DNA of 64,000 nucleotides, from the NCBI GenBank assembly GCA_905221605.1, contig CAJNDS010000425.1:79910-143909 (forward strand). The letters run 5' to 3'. A model generated the notes under the pieces. That model saw nothing but the letters and a program-made list of their open reading frames with translations, was not told the origin of the DNA and made no database searches. The DNA is from Symbiodinium natans. Its lineage: Eukaryota > Sar > Dinophyceae > Suessiales > Symbiodiniaceae. The position numbers and the translations under genes were made by a program. Shown here piece after piece: positions 63,715 through 64,000 of this stretch; the first letter of the stretch is position 1; every line of letters begins with the position of its first letter.

Positions 63715-64000
63715 GTTGACGGCTACCTGGACGTCTGTGACCTCCCCGTGGTGGTAGCGGAGCCAGCATCGCCTGGTGCAGATATCAGACGCAGTGAGAC
63801 CGAGACACTTGTCATTGCCTCCACAGAGATGTCTAGCGGGGGTGACCTCCAGTTTGTAGTGAGGTTGCCAGTTGCATGCTGCTGACTGCCAGATCCTTCC
63901 CGCACAGATGGTTGATCTTGGCAGTGATTTTGGGCACAATCTTGTGAACTTTGAGCTGAGCACCCCAAAGTTTGTCTACGGTGCTGGTGCTAGGGTGGCT
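63715..64000 (+). CDS. Start of a gene running off the window, unknown product
   Basis: Two exons, ~63715-63858 and 63908-64000, separated by a 49-nt GT-AG intron, join in phase: VDGYLDVCDLPVVVAEPASP, ETLVIASTEMSSGGDLQFV, then MVDLGSDFGHNLVNFELSTP and KFVYGAGARVA. The left boundary is odd: the CCCTAAA array touches the coding-like sequence and an in-frame TAA lies at 63709, with no AG acceptor between. The β-strand-like second exon suggests an extracellular or carbohydrate-binding fold, but I do not name it. The gene continues past base 64000. Confidence 0.55.

Overview
The window looks like nuclear DNA of a dinoflagellate, most likely a Symbiodiniaceae-type alga. Four things point there. (1) Degenerate and perfect TTTAGGG/CCCTAAA heptamers (plant/dinoflagellate telomere type) are scattered over almost all 64 kb. 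(2) The genes I can reconstruct are cut into many very small exons; most 5' splice sites are GC rather than GT, a few are GA, and the acceptor is usually AG|G. (3) All convincing genes lie on the + strand. (4) An intronless ubiquitin-like + RCC1-repeat ORF of a kind familiar in dinoflagellates is present. No bacterial operon, tRNA, rRNA, CRISPR array or virus was recognised.

Layout: 1-720 is a coding-like tandem repeat. 2362-3693 is a single-exon UBL/RCC1-repeat gene. 3.7-9.0 kb is telomere-like and G-rich filler. 9030-14527 is a nine-exon theta-like glutathione S-transferase gene, with a hairpin minisatellite in intron 6. 14.5-18.4 kb is filler with three inverted-repeat elements. 18677-25417 is a flavin-containing monooxygenase (FMO) gene with more than ten exons; one intron holds about 1 kb of microsatellite. 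25.4-41.0 kb is exon-poor: short coding islets, a poly-G tract, a palindromic TAGGCC block and a 62-bp minisatellite. 41122-43083 is a predicted membrane protein with a glycine-rich domain whose intron carries about 77 CTG triplets. 43.9-49.9 kb holds unassigned exons and a 289-codon ORF. 51.3-54.8 kb is a segmental duplication around a Pro/Gln-rich ORF and a decayed copy; parts of it recur at 39.7-40.5 kb. 57200-60522 is an AN1-like zinc-finger gene. 60.6-63.4 kb is an unassigned gene with a 20-nt microexon. 63.7-64.0 kb begins another gene that runs off the edge.

Two kinds of repeat run through the introns. The first is short (about 80-140 bp) non-autonomous elements with terminal inverted repeats. 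I sort them into about ten families; several copies fall inside reconstructed introns and one is nested in another. The second is telomere-like heptamer arrays, often TTTAGGG just after an exon and CCCTAAA just before the next. At least one intron of a reconstructed gene begins exactly with GTTTAGGG. The genes show no obvious shared pathway. GST and FMO are both detoxification-type enzymes, but nothing in the sequence links their regulation.
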